64,000 nt of DNA from GCA-002733465 sp965230525 (lineage in GTDB: Bacteria; Pseudomonadota; Gammaproteobacteria; Enterobacterales; Kangiellaceae), in the NCBI GenBank assembly GCA_965230525.1, contig OZ246008.1:4650001-4714000 (forward strand). Direction: 5' to 3'. This document shows positions 36,311 to 44,878 of the stretch, one piece after another. Position 1 is the first letter of the stretch. Each line of letters opens with the position of its first letter. The translations under genes were made by a program, and so were the position numbers. The notes beneath the pieces were generated by a model that was not told where the DNA came from, did not search any database, and saw only the letters and a program-made list of their open reading frames with translations.

Positions 36311-36859
36311 TTATTTTCCTAGCATTCGATTTAGCGTGTCATCTTTTTTGATTCGATGATGATAGAGAGCACCTAAAATATGCAGGCCAATCACCGCGGA
36401 AATAGCATATGCGCCAAGCTCATGAAGCTTACCAAACAGTCGACCGATTGATTTATTTTCAGCGAACATGGCGGGAATCTCAAACAAACCATAAACACTC
36501 ACACCTTTACCATGCAACATCATCATTAGCATTCCTGACAAGGGCATGCCGATTATCGCCAACATTAACAACCATTTAGCCGCGTGCCCCATGGCTTTTT
36601 CAAGTTTAGTTACGCCGGCAACCGGGTTGAGCTTTTTGTTACTCAGCACCCAATACCAACGGAACAGCGCAAGTAACAAAACCAACACGCCGGTTGAGAC
36701 ATGCAGACCAATCATAAGATCTTTTGCATCACCTTTACTCATAGCCTCCATAATAAATCCGGCAGCTACCATGCCGATTACCATCACTGACATTAACCAA
36801 TGAAGTGTAATCGACATTTTACCGTAGCTAGTGTCAGTATTTCTTAGGCTTAGGCTCAT
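36311..36859 (-). CDS. Cytochrome b561
   Basis: Four-helix diheme membrane cytochrome, 182 residues, E. coli CybB class. Candidate heme ligands are His20 (ITLHWLMSV), His53 (GLHVSTGV), His146 (LHELGAY) and His160 (GLHILGALYHH), arranged in helices 1, 2 and 4 as in the family. The family oxidises ubiquinol and in E. coli delivers electrons to superoxide. It is likely cotranscribed after pssA (21 bp gap). Confidence 0.93.
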   Translation of the reverse strand: MSLSLRNTDTSYGKMSITLHWLMSVMVIGMVAAGFIMEAMSKGDAKDLMIGLHVSTGVLVLLLALFRWYWVLSNKKLNPVAGVTKLEKAMGHAAKWLLMLAIIGMPLSGMLMMMLHGKGVSVYGLFEIPAMFAENKSIGRLFGKLHELGAYAISAVIGLHILGALYHHRIKKDDTLNRMLGK

Positions 36860-36879
36860 GTTCGCTCCCAGTTTAGTTT

Positions 36880-38259
36880 TTATAATAAGCGATTTAAGAT
36901 GCTATCAAGCTTGGCTCTTTTGGCAAACTTAAGCAATTTTTGCGCTTCCTCGCGATATTGATCCGGTGTCTCTATTTCTTCAAAATGATTAATTCGAGTA
37001 CAGTGCTGCATAATTTTTTCTAACTCTTGATCAAATTTTTGTTTTAACTTTTGCTCCGGATCTTGAATTAAAATGCCGTTTTCTATATCAAGCTGCCAGG
37101 CTCTCGGATTAATGTTGTGTCCAGTGATCAAATAGTTAGTTTGATCGCTACTAATCCCTTTGAGATGAAAGCTATTTCCGGGATCAAGCCACAAACAAAC
37201 ATCGAGTTTTCCTTGATCAACGAATTGCTGATTGGCTTTGACAAAACGACGTAAACTAGTTTCGTAAATATATGGCAATATTCCGACTCTATTAAAGGGT
37301 TGATCTTCGGGAATATAAAAATCGTTTGCGGTTTTATCCCCGACAATAATCGTCACCTTTTTTTGACGTTTAAGAATCTTTCTTACCGTCTTATTTATCT
37401 TTGTCGGAAAGTTAAAATAAGGCGTAAAAATGATGACACGATCTTGAGTTTGATTAACAAGTTGGAAGATAGTTTTATTTAGTTTATTTTTTCTTCCACC
37501 AAACCCCAGCAAGGGTGTAAGTTTGATAGCGTTATCATTGGGCTCTTGCTCAGCGCCCTTTTTCAATTTACCTTCACTTCGAAAGAAGTAGCCTGAGCGC
37601 CGTAGACATGACTTTAAACGTCGAATTGACGGTTTAAGTTTTTTGGCAGTCGGAATGGGATCATTGGTCAATAACTGAACCGCACTACTCTTTACAAAAT
37701 TATCGCGCAAAAATCTCACAAAGGAATTAGCTAATAAGTGATTATCAATTAAATGATAACGATCGTATCGATAACGCTCTGACTGTTGTAAATAGATATT
37801 GTTGATACTCGCGCCGCTGTAAAAAACCGTGTCGTCAAACACAAACCCTTTTATATGTAAGACGCCAAGAAATTCTTTGCTTTTTACCGGTACACCATAG
37901 ATTTTTATGGGATGCTCATATTTTTGGTGAAGTTCTCGATAGAGTCTTACATTACCAATACTTTTGGCATGCCCCATCAGTCCGCGTTGTGCTCTTAAAA
38001 AATCAACAAAGACAAAAACTTCTAGCTTCGGGTTTTGTTGTTTCGCTTGGTACAAGGCATCCAAGACTTCGCGCCCTGCCTCATCGTCTTGCAAATAAAG
38101 TGCCGTCAAATAGACTCGCTTTTTGGCAGATTTGATCAGCTCAAGTAGTTTATTTCGATAATCGAGCGTATTGTCGATAATTTTAATTGCATCCGGAGAT
38201 ACCTTGATCGATGGCAGCGACTCAATAAATGAAGGTCTTTTCTTTAAGGTAAGCTTCAA
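36880..38259 (-). CDS. pssA: CDP-diacylglycerol-serine O-phosphatidyltransferase
   Basis: Makes phosphatidylserine, precursor of phosphatidylethanolamine, at the membrane surface. The 459 residues match the phospholipase-D-type PssA of E. coli (451). The two HKD-like motifs are HIKGFVFDDTVFYSGASINN (His135, Lys137, Asp142) and HLKGISSDQTNYLITGHN followed by NPRAWQLDIENG. The start codon is TTG 38259, which overlaps the efpL stop (TTGA), with GGGG upstream in efpL. Translation is thus coupled to efpL. The non-ATG start and coupling may hold expression low. Confidence 0.95.
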   Translation of the reverse strand: MKLTLKKRPSFIESLPSIKVSPDAIKIIDNTLDYRNKLLELIKSAKKRVYLTALYLQDDEAGREVLDALYQAKQQNPKLEVFVFVDFLRAQRGLMGHAKSIGNVRLYRELHQKYEHPIKIYGVPVKSKEFLGVLHIKGFVFDDTVFYSGASINNIYLQQSERYRYDRYHLIDNHLLANSFVRFLRDNFVKSSAVQLLTNDPIPTAKKLKPSIRRLKSCLRRSGYFFRSEGKLKKGAEQEPNDNAIKLTPLLGFGGRKNKLNKTIFQLVNQTQDRVIIFTPYFNFPTKINKTVRKILKRQKKVTIIVGDKTANDFYIPEDQPFNRVGILPYIYETSLRRFVKANQQFVDQGKLDVCLWLDPGNSFHLKGISSDQTNYLITGHNINPRAWQLDIENGILIQDPEQKLKQKFDQELEKIMQHCTRINHFEEIETPDQYREEAQKLLKFAKRAKLDSILNRLL

Positions 38260-38825
38260 TCTGCACGCCCCATAAATTTGCGATCACCGGTATTGATTTT
38301 GACCTTTTCATTGACAGCGATATATTCAGGCACCTGAATGGTTAAGCCGGTCGCAAATCGAGCTGGTTTGGTTCGAGATGCTGCAGAAGCACCTTTGATT
38401 GAGGGATCGGTTTCCATAATAACCATTTCAACCGATTGTGGCAGTTCGAGGCCGATTGGTTTGTCATCAACTTCTAATACAACCAATCCTTGCGTATCTT
38501 CATCAAGAAAAAGTAGCTCTTCTTCAATATCCGCTTTATTAAATGGGATCTGGCTGTAGTCTTGATTGTCCATAAAAACGTAATCGTCGCCATCTAGGTA
38601 TGAGAACACAACATCACGACGATTCAGTTCAACCGCAGTCAACATATCGTCACCTTTAAAGGTATGCTCGACTTTACTTCCGCTGCCTATTTCGGCAAAA
38701 CGAGTCTTATATAGGGTTGCCGCCCCTCTCGCGCTGGGACTATGCACATCAACAGTTTTAACCAGTAAAAGTTTGCCATTAAACTCTACTGCAACTCCGC
38801 GCTTTAATTCACTGGCTTTTGGCAT
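38256..38825 (-). CDS. efpL: Elongation factor P-like protein EfpL (YeiP)
   Basis: EF-P paralogue that relieves ribosome stalling at polyproline-type sequences. The 189 residues show the three-domain EF-P fold; the acceptor loop reads SPSARGAATLYKTRF with Arg33 at the tip, as in the EfpL/YeiP subfamily, where EF-P has the modified Lys or Arg. The C-terminal domain keeps GLTIQVPEYIAVNEKVKINTGDRKFMGRA. It is the first gene of an efpL-pssA-cytochrome b561 run. Confidence 0.95.
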   Translation of the reverse strand: MPKASELKRGVAVEFNGKLLLVKTVDVHSPSARGAATLYKTRFAEIGSGSKVEHTFKGDDMLTAVELNRRDVVFSYLDGDDYVFMDNQDYSQIPFNKADIEEELLFLDEDTQGLVVLEVDDKPIGLELPQSVEMVIMETDPSIKGASAASRTKPARFATGLTIQVPEYIAVNEKVKINTGDRKFMGRAD

Positions 38826-39012
38826 TATTTCCTCAATAAGGTGACCGATGTTTAGTGTCTGGTGTCCAACGACAATAAACCAATTTCAGAACAATCCAGA
38901 AAATACCAGAAATAGCCGTTAGAACCAAGGCTTATTAGTCGTTCAAAATGTGTACAAGTGTTTGTAATTAAACGATAAGTCCTTGATCAGGTATGACCAA
39001 TTGTCACTTAGA

Positions 39013-39765
39013 CTAATTGCCTTGAGGGTAAAATCGCTTAATAACCTGCATTGAACGACCGTAATGATACTGAATTTGCTCGAGAGAATATTGATGCTGT
39101 TGTGCCACAGGACATGCCATACGAGCGACACAGCGGTCTTGGCACATTGAATTTTTGGATTGTCGATAAGTCACGCAAGCTTGTAAATTAAATTTGTTAA
39201 CACTAACCGCATCGGCAGGACAACGACTGATGCATGGCTTATCGGCGCAGCTTAGACATGGGGATTGCGATTGCGATACTTCTGTCGGTATAAAATCTGT
39301 ATCACTTAGCAACAGTAATCGATAGGCAAACCATGTTCCCCATTGCGCATTAATCCCGACTTTTAAGGGAGAGCCATGATGCCAACCGGCCAGTTGACCG
39401 AATTGTTGTAGTCCGACGGGCTGGTCAAAATCGGCAGAATTTGGATAGACAATTTGATAGTCAACGGAAGGATAAAAAGTCTTAAAATGCGCCTTTACCA
39501 GATTGATTGAATAGTCATCGATTGGGTGTTGCAGCTCATCTAACGGTTGAGAGTAGTCATTCGAGCCAGCACTATTTTTTATTTGCTGCCAGAACTTATT
39601 GCCGGCATGTGCGATTAATATCGCTTGGCGGTATTGTTTGTGTTTTGGTACTAGTGCCTGAATTTGCGCACTTAAAGGTTTGGGCAGTGAGTCAAGATCG
39701 AATACAGCGCTTAATTTAAGTCCGGCTGCTTGCAAAGTTGATGTGTTAAAAACTAAGTTACTCAC
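39013..39765 (-). CDS. QueG/MMACHC-like iron-sulfur protein, probable corrinoid-handling enzyme
   Basis: The 250 residues have two parts. The C-terminal 80 residues hold eight cysteines: CLSCADKPCISRCP (Cys170, 173, 178, 182) and then Cys197, 208, 212 and 218, an arrangement for two [4Fe-4S] clusters very like epoxyqueuosine reductase QueG. The central segment GQLAGWHHGSPL...INAQWGTWFAYRLLLL (about 123-152) lines up with QueG (SGLGWIGKHSLLLN...GSWFFLGELL) and with human MMACHC (FGGWFAIRG), where the arginine equals Arg149 here. QueG and MMACHC share one cobalamin-binding fold. At 250 residues it is much shorter than QueG (about 380). Being the last gene of the btuB-cobalamin operon, it may be a corrinoid reductase or dealkylase/decyanase. 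The comparison is from memory and the role is inference. Confidence 0.7.
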   Translation of the reverse strand: MSNLVFNTSTLQAAGLKLSAVFDLDSLPKPLSAQIQALVPKHKQYRQAILIAHAGNKFWQQIKNSAGSNDYSQPLDELQHPIDDYSINLVKAHFKTFYPSVDYQIVYPNSADFDQPVGLQQFGQLAGWHHGSPLKVGINAQWGTWFAYRLLLLSDTDFIPTEVSQSQSPCLSCADKPCISRCPADAVSVNKFNLQACVTYRQSKNSMCQDRCVARMACPVAQQHQYSLEQIQYHYGRSMQVIKRFYPQGN

Positions 39766-39785
39766 AGATCCATTTCCTATTTCAA

Positions 39786-40829
39786 TTAGCAGTTAGCCTG
39801 TATGTCGGCTAACGCGTTTTGCAATCGCGCTAACCCCGAATCATCCGTTATGCCAAATCGCAATCCGTTTTTTTCATCCATTAACCTTACATAAATAGCT
39901 CGCTTAGCAAGCTGTTCAAAATAATAACCTGCATCTTCGTGCATTAAACTTCTAAATAAAATGGTGCCTTTCGTTGGTCGGTCAAAAAACGCCTCTAAAA
40001 GTTGATTCATTTTTTGTGATTGTTGTTGCAATTTTTTGCTCTGCAATTCTTGCCATGACGAGTCACCTAATGCCTGTTCGGCTATATAGAGCGATGGCCC
40101 CGTCAAGGGCCATTCCCCCAGCGCCTGATGGATTCGTTCGCACCATGTTGTTGAAGCAAAACAAAATCCCATTCGTATACCCGCCAGACCAAAAAATTTT
40201 CCTATTGAGCGAAGAACAATCAAGTGCTGATGAGGACCAGCCGCACGCGTAATACTTTGCTCCGGACAAGATTCAACAAAGGCTTCATCAACGATTAATA
40301 GGCCCTGCCTTTTGGCGATAAATTCTGATAACTCAAGTAACTGCTTTTTATGGTAAATTTTTCCGGTCGGGTTGTTCGGGTTAATAACAACAACCACACT
40401 GCCTGTTTCGAGCTCATTTAAATCACACAAATCAGAATAGAATAAACATTCAAACCCATAATGCCGCCATTGACGCAGATGTTCTTTATAGCCACAAATT
40501 GGTAACCAAACGGTTGGATTTTCGACACTGCGTAAAGGGACTCGCTGACTTAAGTCCTGATACCAAAGTTTGGGTAAGAGCTGGATCGCGGCTTGTGATC
40601 CAGGACAAATCACAAATTGTTTATTGGCATAGTAGCGGCTCACGATTTGCTGCAATTGAGTTGAAATTTCTGGCAGCCTTTGCCAAATCACTTCAGGAAT
40701 ATTATTGACTGGATAACTATATGGACTAATACCGGTCGACAAATCTAGCCACTTTTCTTTTGCAATAGCAAAACGATGAGCTTGTTGCTCGAGCTGCCCG
40801 CCGTGTATAAGTTGATTTGCTCTATCCAT
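39786..40829 (-). CDS. cobD: Threonine-phosphate decarboxylase (PLP)
   Basis: Makes (R)-1-amino-2-propanol phosphate, the linker of the cobalamin lower loop. The 347-residue fold-type I aminotransferase-like protein has VVINPNNPTGKIYHKKQL (about 154-172), VDEAFVES (about 188-195), and the PLP-lysine motif RSIGKFFGLAGIRMGF. HGGQLEQQAHRF near the start is the usual N-terminal patch. It follows cbiB, whose product attaches this linker, so the pair acts in sequence. Salmonella nomenclature is used (CobD; called CobC in Pseudomonas). Confidence 0.92.
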   Translation of the reverse strand: MDRANQLIHGGQLEQQAHRFAIAKEKWLDLSTGISPYSYPVNNIPEVIWQRLPEISTQLQQIVSRYYANKQFVICPGSQAAIQLLPKLWYQDLSQRVPLRSVENPTVWLPICGYKEHLRQWRHYGFECLFYSDLCDLNELETGSVVVVINPNNPTGKIYHKKQLLELSEFIAKRQGLLIVDEAFVESCPEQSITRAAGPHQHLIVLRSIGKFFGLAGIRMGFCFASTTWCERIHQALGEWPLTGPSLYIAEQALGDSSWQELQSKKLQQQSQKMNQLLEAFFDRPTKGTILFRSLMHEDAGYYFEQLAKRAIYVRLMDEKNGLRFGITDDSGLARLQNALADIQANC

Positions 40830-40874
40830 TTATGCCTGTTCTTGTTTGTCGTTTTGCTTTGTGTTGGCAATATC

Positions 40875-42014
40875 TTAGCCAAACCAATAAGCGATTAGGT
40901 TAACGCTTACTGAAACCAACAACAATCCCAACAGCCAACTATAGAGGGCTCTTTTCATTAAACTAAGTGCTGAATGTATATGTTGATGACTCACTAACCG
41001 GCGGGAATTCTGCACTTCTCCAAGCGTTACTTCAGGCTGAGCCACACCATCGTAGTTAGCTTGACCACCCAGCGAAATACCCAACACGGTTGCGCCCGCC
41101 GACATCACCCAACCACCATTTCGGCTCTTATAATCTCTACTTTGTTGTTGAGCCAAACGCAACGCTACCAGCGTCTTGCCTGCTCGAATACCTTGCAAAG
41201 CGAACAGCATTGCGGTGATACGAGCTGGTATCCATGCGAGCAAGTCATCGAGCTTCGCTGGGCACCAACCAAACGCTTTGAATCGTCTGTTTTTGTATCC
41301 CCACATAGCATCAAGCGTATTGACCAGCCGATGAATAACTGCGCCGGGTGCACCACCAATGAAATACCAAAAAAGACTGGCAATAATCGCGTCGTTGGTA
41401 TTTTCGAGAGTTGATTCAACCGCAGCTTTGGCCATTTGCTGGGCATCAAGCTGTTCAACATCACGACTTACAATCATCGCGCACGCTCGCCTTGCGGTGT
41501 GTAACTGTTCGTTGGATAACTGTTCTTTGGATAACCGTTCGTTGGACAAGTATTCTGGGGTTAGAGGATTGGCAATCGCTAGCATATGTTGCTGCATACT
41601 TTTCAAACCAATACATAAGTATAAAATAAATGAATCAACGATTAACCACAACCAAACGAAATCGGACGTTAACCAATGCAGCGAAATTAAAATAGCCACA
41701 ACCGGGAAAACTAAAACAATGACAGCTACAACGCCGCGCAATCGTGTTCGATAATCGTTTTCCTGTAAGGTGTTTGTTGTTTTCGTTTCACTATAATGAG
41801 GATTACAATTTTTCTCTAAATAATTGGCGACTCGTCCGAAAAGAACTAATGGATGAAAGTATTTGAATTCTCCCAACAATCGATCCAGCAGCACTGCAAG
41901 CAGTGAAACCGAAGTAAAGTAATACAAAACCAAAAAATAAGAATTGGATTCAGTTGCGGCGCTGGTTTGAAAATCCGGGAGAAAAAAATACCCATTTAGT
42001 AGATGCAGCAGCAT
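40875..42014 (-). CDS. cbiB: Adenosylcobinamide-phosphate synthase
   Basis: Integral membrane enzyme joining adenosylcobyric acid to aminopropanol phosphate. The 379 residues contain five or so helices. Conserved blocks are LLDRLLGEFKYFHPLVLFG (about 42-60), ESTLENTNDAIIASLFWYFIGGAPGAVIHRLVNTLDAMWGYKNRRF (about 201-246) and RNGGWVMSAGATVLGISLGG near 300. The loop around residues 155-170 carries a five-residue tandem repeat (LSNEQ type). Its first base coincides with the last base of the upstream phosphatase gene, so the two are coupled. Called CobD in Pseudomonas nomenclature. Confidence 0.93.
   Translation of the reverse strand: MLLHLLNGYFFLPDFQTSAATESNSYFLVLYYFTSVSLLAVLLDRLLGEFKYFHPLVLFGRVANYLEKNCNPHYSETKTTNTLQENDYRTRLRGVVAVIVLVFPVVAILISLHWLTSDFVWLWLIVDSFILYLCIGLKSMQQHMLAIANPLTPEYLSNERLSKEQLSNEQLHTARRACAMIVSRDVEQLDAQQMAKAAVESTLENTNDAIIASLFWYFIGGAPGAVIHRLVNTLDAMWGYKNRRFKAFGWCPAKLDDLLAWIPARITAMLFALQGIRAGKTLVALRLAQQQSRDYKSRNGGWVMSAGATVLGISLGGQANYDGVAQPEVTLGEVQNSRRLVSHQHIHSALSLMKRALYSWLLGLLLVSVSVNLIAYWFG
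41505..41549 (-). repeat. Three tandem 15-bp units inside cbiB
   Basis: Units 41505-41519 (CTGTTCGTTGGATAA), 41520-41534 and 41535-41549 differ at one to two positions. They are in frame and encode repeats of a LSNEQ-like pentapeptide in a cytoplasmic or periplasmic loop. Confidence 0.9.
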
Positions 42015-42622
42015 CAGAACAGAACGGAGAAACGATCATTATTTAAACAATAGCCAACCTCAAACACTTTGCCATTCTTGAATAATTGATAGGCACTGCC
42101 ATCAACACTATTTTCTAAACCACTGAGAAAACAACGAAGCAGCTCACCGTGAGTGACCACGAGCATTTTTTGTCTAGGATAGTCACTCGCTAACTGACGC
42201 AACCCATCGGCCATCCGTTGACGCGCTTGGATCGCAGATTCGCCTTGTACGATGGGGGTGTCGTTGACTTTGAAAAACACATCGGCAAAATCCTTATCAT
42301 TTTTGATTTTTTCAAATAATTGCCCCTGCCAAACACCGAAGCTTCGTTCTTTTAATTGGTCTAATTCAGTCAAGGGCTGTCGGATTCGACTCTCAAGAAT
42401 TTGCGCGCTGTGCTTGGCTCTTTTTAAAGGTGAACTTATTATCTGCTGAATCGGTGACTTAGCGTGTTGAGATACTAGCTGCTGTGCAAGCTTTTGGATT
42501 TGTTCGATACCCTTTTGAGTCAGTGGACTGTCTAACTGCCCCTGAAGTCGTTGTTCAAGATTCCACTCAGTTTCGCCATGTCTAACGAGTAAAAAACGGG
42601 TATCAAAGATTACGTGTTGAAT
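42014..42622 (-). CDS. Histidine phosphatase (CobC-like) with probable AUU start
   Basis: Phosphoglycerate-mutase-fold phosphatase, probably removing the 5'-phosphate of adenosylcobalamin phosphate or alpha-ribazole phosphate. The only ATG- or GTG-free start region means a naive call would begin at TTG 42373 and lose the catalytic core. The same frame is open upstream to 42622 and encodes FLLVRHGETEWN (RHG catalytic motif, about residues 11-22), ISSPLKRAKHSAQIL and then LDQLKERSFGVWQGQ and VVTHGELLRCFL. The frame is closed by TAA just before ATT 42622, which has GAGGA 8 nt upstream, so AUU is the best start and gives 202 residues. No frameshift is needed. The last base overlaps cbiB. Confidence 0.8.
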   Translation of the reverse strand: MQHVIFDTRFLLVRHGETEWNLEQRLQGQLDSPLTQKGIEQIQKLAQQLVSQHAKSPIQQIISSPLKRAKHSAQILESRIRQPLTELDQLKERSFGVWQGQLFEKIKNDKDFADVFFKVNDTPIVQGESAIQARQRMADGLRQLASDYPRQKMLVVTHGELLRCFLSGLENSVDGSAYQLFKNGKVFEVGYCLNNDRFSVLF

Positions 42623-42685
42623 GGGTTAGTCCTCGATAAAGCGCCAGCAATATAAAGTTACCGGCGCATTAGCTTTTTTTTGGAA

Positions 42686-44578
42686 TTAAAAATTCATGTA
42701 CTGCAGGGTAACAAATACTTGTTGGCCTACGGGATTATATCCAATGATAGTCGAAGTGTTAGAGTCAGTAAAATCAGACACTTTAAACTTAAGATTCCAA
42801 TATTCCGCGAGTTGATAACTAGCACCTAAGTCGACTCGAAGATAGCTGTCGAGACGCTGCTGTGGGCTACCAAACACCGAATCAAATCGAGAACCCACGT
42901 AATTCAATTGCGCAAAGAAAGACAAGTCACCTAGGTCTGCAATCACTTCATAGCCATAATGTTCTTTTGCCCGGCGGAGCAACTGGCTGTCTCGAGCTTG
43001 TCCTGTGACTGAATCAATGCTTACATCAATAGGCTCGATGTTACTTGCTGTGAACTTATGAGTGACTTTGTTAGTAATAATTTGATAGACCACTTCAAAT
43101 CCTGACAACTCAGCTTTGTTAATATTTTCAGAGCAAAAACAGGCAGGATTGTAGGCAATCAACTGGTCGATATTATTCTCGTAATAAGCAAGCAGTAAAT
43201 TAGAGTCTTGCCAATTGGCTTTAATCAACAACTCGCTATTATATGAAATTTCACTTTGTAGATCGGGATTTCCAAAACCAGGAAAATATAAATCGTTAAA
43301 TGTTGGCGCTTTGAACCCTTTAGAACGATTCACACTCATCATCAAATGTGGATTAAACCGATAGCCGATGCTCGCGTTAAAAGTGTTATCACTCTTTACC
43401 GCTTCAACATCATCATATCGTCCGGTTAATTCGCCGATAAAATCACCAAACTTAAATTGACTTGAAATATAGACTGATTCTGTGGCTCGTTCAGTCTCTT
43501 CATAATCATTAATCGAACCATCAAATGCCACAACATCACTATGCTCAACGTCATCCACTAGATAATCAACGCCACCAAGTAAAGTAAATGACTCTGAAAA
43601 ATTATATTGGGCTAAACCATTAACTTGACGTTTTCTGGTTTCAAAAACCGAACCGTCTTCTTTGATTGTGCCGTTGCCAAACGTGATCGATTGGTCGCGC
43701 GACTGTTTAACACTAAATTGAGCAAAAACCTTGTCGAGTTGATAGTTGTATCGGATATTCCAAAAGTGATTATTATAGTCCGTTTCATCGCCACCAAATG
43801 AACTATCAAATTCGCTATTACCTTGATCAAATTGTACAACCCAATCGAGTTGAGTGTTATTTGATAACTCATAATCACCTCGAAGTGCAGCAGAAATTCG
43901 AAGATAACCATCATCATCAGGTTGAGTGTCGGGTGAAACATTAGTGGCATTGTCAAACACATCATATCCATCAGATTTTTCGTAGCTGATTGTCGCTGTG
44001 TTATTTATTTTTTCATTTCCAAAGCCCGCACTAAAATCCATGCTTGCCTTATTATTTGAACCTGCTGTTACCGACATAGCCACTTCACCAGTGCTCAATT
44101 GACGAGTAAATATTTGAATTACCCCACCAATCGCATCACTACCCCAAAGCGCCGCTCGCGGCCCCTTAACGACTTCAATTCTTTCTATTTGTGCTACCGG
44201 AATACTTGCAAAAGACTTGTTGCCAAGCGTCGCTGAGCCAACTTTAACCCCGTCGACCAATACCAAGGTATGGTCTGAGTTAGTACCTCGCGTGTAAAGC
44301 GCAGATGATTGACCCGCACCACCATTGTTAACAAAGTCTAATCCCGCTAAAGCGCGTAGCAAATCGGTGATCGATTCAGGTTGAATGCGTTCAATATCTT
44401 GCCTTGTAATCACTTCAACGGCTGCTAAAGTCTCATTAATGTCTTGCTCAACACGATTAGCAGTGACAACGACTAAACCTTCATCATTGCTAGGAGTCGT
44501 TGTTTCGGCCAAAATGGCTTGAAATGGAATTGCACTCGTCAATACGAGTGAAATCGGAAATACGGATCGGATATTCAT
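42686..44578 (-). CDS. btuB: TonB-dependent vitamin B12 receptor
   Basis: Outer-membrane corrinoid importer. The 630-residue precursor has a signal peptide (to about AILAE, residue 25), a TonB-box-like EGLVVVTANR (about 34-43), a plug with ALWGSDAIGGVIQIFTRQ (about 142-159), and a 22-strand barrel ending in a terminal aromatic (QYMNF). Length and plug match BtuB. It is preceded by a cobalamin riboswitch at 44659-44870 and heads the second B12 unit (btuB, phosphatase, cbiB, cobD, QueG-like). Confidence 0.94.
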   Translation of the reverse strand: MNIRSVFPISLVLTSAIPFQAILAETTTPSNDEGLVVVTANRVEQDINETLAAVEVITRQDIERIQPESITDLLRALAGLDFVNNGGAGQSSALYTRGTNSDHTLVLVDGVKVGSATLGNKSFASIPVAQIERIEVVKGPRAALWGSDAIGGVIQIFTRQLSTGEVAMSVTAGSNNKASMDFSAGFGNEKINNTATISYEKSDGYDVFDNATNVSPDTQPDDDGYLRISAALRGDYELSNNTQLDWVVQFDQGNSEFDSSFGGDETDYNNHFWNIRYNYQLDKVFAQFSVKQSRDQSITFGNGTIKEDGSVFETRKRQVNGLAQYNFSESFTLLGGVDYLVDDVEHSDVVAFDGSINDYEETERATESVYISSQFKFGDFIGELTGRYDDVEAVKSDNTFNASIGYRFNPHLMMSVNRSKGFKAPTFNDLYFPGFGNPDLQSEISYNSELLIKANWQDSNLLLAYYENNIDQLIAYNPACFCSENINKAELSGFEVVYQIITNKVTHKFTASNIEPIDVSIDSVTGQARDSQLLRRAKEHYGYEVIADLGDLSFFAQLNYVGSRFDSVFGSPQQRLDSYLRVDLGASYQLAEYWNLKFKVSDFTDSNTSTIIGYNPVGQQVFVTLQYMNF

Positions 44579-44658
44579 TATAGAGTTCCTTCGATGTTAG
44601 CGCCCGCCGCGCAATAAAATACTCAGTCACAGAATTAAGAATTTTCTAACCACTGAGC

Positions 44659-44695
44659 GAAAAATGATAGCTAGTGAAAAACTCAGTTTGCTATC
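44659..44695 (-). terminator. Expression-platform terminator of the btuB riboswitch
   Basis: On the minus strand GATAGC and GCTATC (plus-strand arms 44666-44671 and 44690-44695) pair, with an inner ACT/AGT extension, and are followed by ATTTTT. It lies directly after the B12 box, so ligand binding could favour this stem and stop transcription. Confidence 0.55.
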
Positions 44696-44699
44696 CCAA

Positions 44700-44870
44700 A
44701 TTGTCAATCAAGCCGGTCTCCGGACTTAACTCATACATGGCAATTTATCGCTCATGATGTGAGTATCACCGTTGCGGGGGCAGTGCTGGATTTACACCAG
44801 CTTCCCGAATATTCGATTCTTACTCGAAACACTCGATTGTTTCGCAGTCCATTTGCATCAGTCAATCAGT
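44700..44870 (-). ncRNA. Cobalamin riboswitch upstream of btuB
   Basis: Read on the minus strand, the conserved core GGGAAGCTGGTGTAAATCCAGC...CTGCCCCCGCAACGG (44769-44806) is followed by the B12-box-like AGTCCGGAGACCGGCT (44711-44726). Both match the AdoCbl riboswitch consensus. It lies between the btuF stop and the btuB start, so btuB and the following genes have their own control. Confidence 0.95.
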
Positions 44871-44878
44871 TGACTAAT

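Noticed and set aside
42014..42373. A truncated 119-residue phosphatase or pseudogene
   Set aside because: The same frame continues upstream to 42622 without a stop and encodes the missing RHG core, so the gene is intact with a rare start.
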